A stretch of 64,000 bases of DNA, from positions 16,495,001 to 16,559,000 of the forward strand of contig NC_092673.1 in assembly GCF_964355755.1 (NCBI RefSeq), written 5' to 3'. The notes beneath the pieces are model-generated. The model was given only the letters and a program-made list of their open reading frames with translations, searched no databases and was not told the DNA's origin. This document shows positions 58,588-64,000 of this stretch, piece by piece (the stretch's first letter is position 1; each line of letters begins with the position of its first letter). A program made the translations under genes and the position numbers. Source of the stretch: Antedon mediterranea (Eukaryota > Echinodermata > Crinoidea > Comatulida > Antedonidae).

Positions 58588-61500
58588 TTCCCCCGCTCGT
58601 CAATTCGAAGCCATGTCTTCGAAACCAACGAGTCACTGAGCCAAAAATGTATTGACAAACAAACAAACTTAACTACGAACATCTTAAATCTAAACAAAAA
58701 GAAAAAGTAATGCAAATCGTCACAAATCAATAAATGGGCAAACGTGGCAAAATATACAAAATTAAAAGTAAAATTGTTCAAAGTTCCCAATTTAAAAGTC
58801 ATAATAATAATATAAAGTGTTCAGCTCAGCAATGCTCGATTAAAATAAAAGTCAGTTGGTCATAAATTCAGTATTAACTCCCGAATGGATACATCAATCA
58901 GCAGTCTATCAGTCCGTTGCCTGGAAACAGTTTGTATTTTTGTAACAAAAAAAATCTGTAAACAACATAACTGCAGTTGACTGCTCATTATATCTTGAAG
59001 AAAATGTTTAAAAAATGTACATTTCTGGACTCAAGTTTATCATTAAAGTGAAACAGTTTATCAATAAGTAATTATCATGTAAGTGTTAAAAGTTTCTTGT
59101 GATCCATTGTAAACTTCATTCAGGGAACATAGTTGTGAAAAGCTTCTTATATCTAGTGGGCAGGAGGGGAGAACCAATAAAACACAATTCAACATACACA
59201 TCATCATGAAAGTTGCAGTAAACTTAATACTACATTTAACTAAATCCAATTTGATAAGCAAATATTAGCGTATTATATTTAAGATTATACATTACAAACA
59301 TGAAAGTGATTTTACAAAATTATTGAAAAAGGCACTCTTAACTACTGTACTGTACATAAGATAAAATACGTAGTGATCCATCAGGTTTGGGGACAGAAGC
59401 AATGGAGGCAGACCATGGGATTGTCAATGGTTCAATAATACCATTATCATGCATGTGTTGTAGGCCTATTTGTAATTTGACTTTGTCTTCTAATGCATAA
59501 GGGATTCTATAGGCTTTTTGTCTTACTGGGGTATCTGTTGTTGTACAGTACGTACTTCATGTTTAACCATATCTGTTCTACCTGGGATATCTGTAAACAT
59601 AAATCGTTTTGAGTCATGATATGGTGAAGGTCGCCTTTCTGGGAAGGAGTAAAGGTAGCCCGGGATTTCAATATCTTTATAGGATTGGGCTTCGGAAGTG
59701 GCGGGGCCTGGTGGCTCGGGAGGGAACCAGTCGTCTGGATCTGGGTCACGTGCAGTGTACATACAATCATTGTTTCGTTTCTGTGGACGTTCGTTATATA
59801 ACCGTAGTGAATTAATGTGGTATGTTTTGTGTTTGTTACCAACTAGTATTTCATAATTAGCACTCAAATACACTCAAATATTCTTTATTCATCCTCTATC
59901 ATGAAAATATACAACAACAATATATGAGAACATAAAAAAGATGAAAAGGAAACACATAAAAACTCAAAAGAGCTTGATTAGTTGTGTCCCCCTATGTCCC
60001 TAACTAGCCTAAAAAACTAAAACATAAATAATAAAAAAGCTAAATCCTGCAACAAGTATAATTTTTAAAATTATTTGTAAAATGATAATAAATGTTCTTT
60101 AAACAATGATTTAAATATATATATTGATTTGGTACTTTGTAGTTCGTAATTCAAGTCATTCCACAATTTGGGTCCCACACATGACACAGTAAAACTAGTA
60201 GAAGTACGATTACGTTTTCTGAGTCTCATTTTGTCTTTAGATCTTGTATTATAATTATGGTAAGAACCATTTTAATAAAGAGCGATGAAAAACGCACGTC
60301 CTGATTAGTAGTAACATTATACATGAAAAGCCCAATTTGGTACTTATTGATATCCGCAATTTTAAGAAGTTTAAATTTATAGAAACATTCAGTCATTGAA
60401 TCATTAAACTTTGACCATGTTATAGCTCGTAATGCCCTTTTCTGGAGTTTAAATAACTCATCTAAATAACTTGGAAATGTGCTACACCATATTATGTTGC
60501 AATAATTTAATACTGGTTCAATGAGTGATTTGTATATTGTCCAGAGAGAATAGGTTGGTAAAAAATGTCTTACTTTATATAGTATGCCTACATATCGAGA
60601 TATTTTCCTAGCTGTAACATTGATGTGGTTCTTATATGTGAGAAATTCATCAATATGTACTCCAAGGAATTTAGTCGATTTAACTCTATCTATTCTTTTA
60701 TTGTTGACATAAATATTTACATTCTCTAAATTACTTGGATTTCGCTGATTGCGGAAAATTATGTAATTAGTTTTTTTAACGTTGATTGATAGTTTATTGC
60801 ACATGAACCAATCCGAAACATTTTTTAGTTCACCATTAACTAGTTCTATGAGCGTATCCAAGTTTTCGTGAGATGCAGATATGTTTGTGTCGTCAGCAAA
60901 TAAAACAAAAGATAACGAGTTTGAGCAATTAAATACATCGTTAATGTACAAAATAAAAAGTAGAGGCCCCAGAATTGAACCCTGTGGTACTCCGCAATTT
61001 ATATCCATCAAACACGAACTTGTGTTATCAATAGACGTAAATTGTTTCCTTCCACTAATATAGTTTCTAAACCATTTAAGGGCCGTGCCTCTTATGCCAT
61101 AGTGTTCCAATTTTTTAATAACATCACTTAAAACTTTAGAGATAGGATAGGGACCTTGCCATTTAGATTTAACTTTCGATGTGTCATCTGGGAGGAGAAT
61201 TAATACTTTCTGTCCAACCTTAAATTTTCGAGGCAATGTTTTCTTATTATAATAATGTTTCTGTTTCACTTGGGCTTGTTTAAGGTTGGTTCTAGCAATG
61301 TCATTTTTCTTGGGAAAGGTTTAAGTGGTAGGGCATCAGTGATTGGGAACGTTTTAACGTTAAGGGCAGCAGCTAAATTAATAGCCTCTTGTCTTTCTTG
61401 GTCACGGGCTTGTTTTCTGGTAATAGCTAATATAGAAGGGGCCATGTGACGTCGTTTGGGTTACCGGTCATAACTTTGTTGCCAAGTAATAAGTCTTTAG

Positions 61501-61885
61501 GGGTGTCATTACACACGGCTGCCTTTAATTTTCCTTTATAAGCCTTACAATCAATATGTACGTGTACAACTGGGAGGGTTATGCATTGACCAGTAAAGCC
61601 TTGTACGGTAACAGTTTCACTGGTATAATCCTTGTGTTTAACAAAAGTACTTTTTACAATGCTTTGGGAGCACCCAGTGTCTCTACGTATTTCGGCCTGT
61701 CTGTTGTTAATTGTACCAGACAGTAACCATGGGTTTGTCCCACAATTGTGTTCAATATACAGGCCTAGTAATTGATCTTTTGCAGGGTTGTTGTTAAGGG
61801 GGCATTGTCAATGAAATGTGGCCTGGTTTATTACATTTGTAGCACATAATGTTTTGTGTAGTGTAGTGGTGATTGGTGTAGGTAC
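58588..61885 (-). pseudogene. Gmr1-like Ty3 retrotransposon remnant (gag zinc knuckle, PR, IN tail, RT start)
   Basis: On the minus strand, in 5' to 3' order: zinc knuckle CYKCNKPGH (61810-61850), protease RRDTGCSQ (61650-61690), linker AITRKQARDQERQEA (~61390-61430), then KQAQVKQKHYYNKK and FKVGQKVLILLPDD with WQGPYPIS, an integrase GPY/F end. This continues after a LINE insertion as NYEILVGNKHKTYHINSLRL, then FTDIPGR and PVRQKAYRIPYALEDKVK, the start of a reverse transcriptase, ending about 59340. Integrase ahead of RT is the Gmr1-type order. The integrase core and most of RT/RNase H are deleted and frames shift. The 5' part is cut by a BEL element at 61886. Confidence 0.65.
59871..61135 (-). 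pseudogene. 5'-truncated CR1/L2-like LINE inserted in the Gmr1-like element
   Basis: Minus-strand frame with GVPQGSILGPLLFILYINDV, FADDTNIS, LSINVKKTNYIIF, STKFLGVHIDE and LIEPVLNYCNIIW, the reverse transcriptase half and tail of a CR1/L2-like LINE. It is fused to upstream integrase sequence only because of the insertion. A frameshift near 60275 hides a normal end (LWNDLNYEL in another frame). An AATAAAG-type tail with an ATTTGAGTGT duplication lies at 59868-59895. Confidence 0.8.
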
Positions 61886-62890
61886 TGTTTCGATATTCAA
61901 ACTGATAAAAACTCGTGAACTCAGATTGACTTGAATAGTGGATTTATTGTGTCCCAACTGATTATCTCAAGTAGGTTGTTCGAACCTATCAATAAAAATA
62001 CAATACTATACGTAAATCCTAGAACGTTTAACTCAGTAACAAATGTATAATCTAAGCTATTTATAATTAAAATTAAAGTTCAGCTCATGATCAAAGTGTA
62101 TACGCAAACTTACACTTTTCGACATCCAAAACTCAACTCAAATTACTCAACAGCTTGAACATTGAAATGTTAAATATCACCTAAAAAAAACACAAGAACG
62201 TTTATACATGTTAAATCATTCCGTAAAATTGTAAGCTCAAAACTAATAAAAGTAGATCAAATCAAAGTAATAAAATCTCTCCTTATCTTTCTACACTCAA
62301 AAACTTCTAACCACAAAATACCATTAATCAGGGATCAACATTCACGAGCCGAACCCCAACCTCAGCACAATAGAAACTCAAAATGATATCAATCCGCGTT
62401 ATGTACTTGTACAGAACATTACTAACATTTTACTCTTACATTAATACACGGATAGAATATAGTTCCAATAATATAATGTTCTTAAACATCTACAACTAAC
62501 ATGCATTACTAATACATATGCCGTATCATTCAATCCACAACTTAGTTCAACCATAAGCTATAATGTTGATTAAGTAATTAAACATACAGTCAACTCTCTT
62601 TCAAACTTTAAGTTCACTAACTATCTATACTGTTACCGTATTTATAGACTATGATTTCGGCATTTAAATCGTTCTAATATAACTAATACTTTTATAATCA
62701 CGTTTAATACAATAAAATAGATTAACTCACCGATCGTTTCTTAAAATACTCTTAAACAACGGCGTTAATTTACTCAATTATTTCTCTTAATGTTTTCACG
62801 TTTTCTCAGAAAAGTATGCAGTCTTCTCACGTGTATTACTGTAAAACCACAACTTTGTAGAGGGCGTTAATTCCTTTCTCTAACGAAACA
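61886..62890 (-). repeat. 3' LTR of a BEL/Pao element
   Basis: TGTTTCG at the left and CGAAACA at the right give matched termini 1005 bp apart. On the minus strand it is preceded by a G-rich polypurine tract (AAGGTGGGGGGAG), downstream of the BEL integrase. The other LTR is outside the window. Confidence 0.65.
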
Positions 62891-62957
62891 CTCCCCCCAC
62901 CTTAATACAATTACTAAAATTACATATGTTTATTTTTTGTTTGTTTGTTTGTTTGTT

Positions 62958-63998
62958 TTAACTCTCTTCAACAGGTAGTAATAATACCAATCTCTGAATT
63001 GCTCTTCTCAATCTTGTTATAGCTCCAGTATTTGTTGTCGATCGTACAATCACGTTGCGCACTCTATCATCATTGCTAACAATTGCTTCTTCAACTACTC
63101 CTGTCTTCCATTTACCTCGCTTAATTCCTTCTTCTTGTATTAATACTACGTCGCCAACTTTCAAGTTCCTACATTCCGTTCTCCATTTCTTTTTCACAAT
63201 CAATGACGTAAAATAACATTTGGTCCATTTCTGCCAGAACTCCTCTATCAGACACTGCATGTATCTCATCCTTCTCGCATGACCTCCCCTGTCATTCCAT
63301 GGTCCCATAGGTGCCGCTTTATCAGATCTACCCAGCAACAAGTCGTTCGGACAAAGATACGTGCCATCTTCCGGACTAGTAGGATGTTGACCTATCGGTC
63401 TACTATTTAGCAGATCCGATATTTCAAATAACACGGTCTGTAGCTCCTCAAATGACAACACTTGTTCACCTACTGTATGAAATAGTGCTTTCTTTATGCC
63501 TTTAATTAAAGACTCAGTAACCCCATTTTGCCAAGGAGCATCCGGCGTACTATATGTCCACTTAACATTATACTCCAGCGACGATTTCTTGAGTGTCTCA
63601 TGCATCGCTGCCAACTGTGACCCACAGTCCGTAAATACCTCTGCTGGATATCCTCTTATCGCAGAAAACCTCCTAAATACTTTCTGCACTGCACCCTCAC
63701 TGTAGTCAACCGCCAAATCGAGATGCACAGCTCTAGTCACTAGACAGTTTAGTATCACTCCATACGCCTTGCCGTGAGTCCTCTTCTGGACTTCACCTCT
63801 TACTCTGAATGGGCCGAACAGATCACACCCTACATAAGTCCACGGGGGTGACGGTTTTAGTCTTTGGATAGGTAGTGATCCCATAATTTGTTCCTGCACT
63901 TTCCCTTCAAGGCGTCTGCAACCCATACACTTGTTTCTTACTGATGATACTATGCGCCTTAATCGGATTATCCAATATTTTGCTCTAACCTTTGCCAT
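62958..63998 (-). CDS. BEL/Pao Pol polyprotein, integrase C-terminal part, partial
   Basis: 346 residues, open at the window edge. Residues YWIIRLRRIV and NKCMGCRRLEG are the end of the integrase zinc region. GCDLFGPF, VFTDCGSQL and NGVTESLIKGIKKAL hold the catalytic D, D and E. SRPIGQHPTSPEDGTYLCPN and NDLLLGR follow, typical of BEL/Pao integrases, then KKKWRTECRNLKVGDVVLIQ and a tail to the stop at 62958. The Met at 63998 is probably internal. No stop or shift in this part. Confidence 0.88.
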   Translation of the reverse strand: MAKVRAKYWIIRLRRIVSSVRNKCMGCRRLEGKVQEQIMGSLPIQRLKPSPPWTYVGCDLFGPFRVRGEVQKRTHGKAYGVILNCLVTRAVHLDLAVDYSEGAVQKVFRRFSAIRGYPAEVFTDCGSQLAAMHETLKKSSLEYNVKWTYSTPDAPWQNGVTESLIKGIKKALFHTVGEQVLSFEELQTVLFEISDLLNSRPIGQHPTSPEDGTYLCPNDLLLGRSDKAAPMGPWNDRGGHARRMRYMQCLIEEFWQKWTKCYFTSLIVKKKWRTECRNLKVGDVVLIQEEGIKRGKWKTGVVEEAIVSNDDRVRNVIVRSTTNTGAITRLRRAIQRLVLLLPVEES

Positions 63999-64000
63999 AG

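Noticed and set aside
60226-61269. Single gene coding an integrase-RT fusion
   Set aside because: The fusion is the boundary of a LINE inserted in a Ty3 element; Ty3 sequence resumes at 59870.

Overview
The window is AT-rich animal genomic DNA. It has GT-AG introns, phase-consistent exons and dense nested transposons. An invertebrate deuterostome, probably an echinoderm, is my best guess. The basis is an ankyrin/Roc-COR/death-fold gene, a Ty3 element with integrase ahead of reverse transcriptase (a Gmr1-like order described from deuterostomes), BEL/Pao and CR1-like elements, a 5S-derived SINE and frequent GGCCTA words. The species is an inference.

Positions 1 to 46555 (+ strand) are occupied by one large multi-exon gene that enters from the left. 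Its exons were assembled by matching splice phases. They encode tandem ankyrin repeats (one exon per repeat, in a ~330 bp tandem array), a Roc GTPase-like domain with a P-loop, a COR domain, a Cys-containing module, two death-effector-like helical bundles, an optional Ser/Gly/Ala repeat exon, and a last exon with two predicted membrane helices. The order ANK-Roc-COR-death fold recalls DAPK1; any N-terminal kinase would lie outside the window. The membrane-hairpin C-terminus is the most unusual element.

The introns are transposon graveyards. A CR1-like LINE breaks an ankyrin exon (5141-8605, TSD TCACC). A Helentron-like non-autonomous family has three copies, one nested in another, and carries TGACGTCA-type palindromes at ~177 bp spacing. 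A very young Ty3/Gypsy element (22632-28318, minus strand) has identical 182 bp LTRs and an intact 1635-codon gag-pol ORF. Also present are a 5S-derived SINE, a three-layer transposon nest (34970-38335) and a fold-back element with ~588 bp inverted arms in the last intron (42189-44641).

Downstream of the gene (46556-64000) there is no convincing host gene. This part holds a 69 bp satellite (47992-50577), an element with 8 bp target duplications that carries a 75 bp satellite (51656-53882), a MITE with 8 bp target duplications (54062-54660) and a TIR element with a possible TTA duplication (54812-56362). It ends in another nest: a decayed Gmr1-like Ty3 element on the minus strand, invaded by a truncated LINE and by a BEL/Pao element that runs off the right edge.
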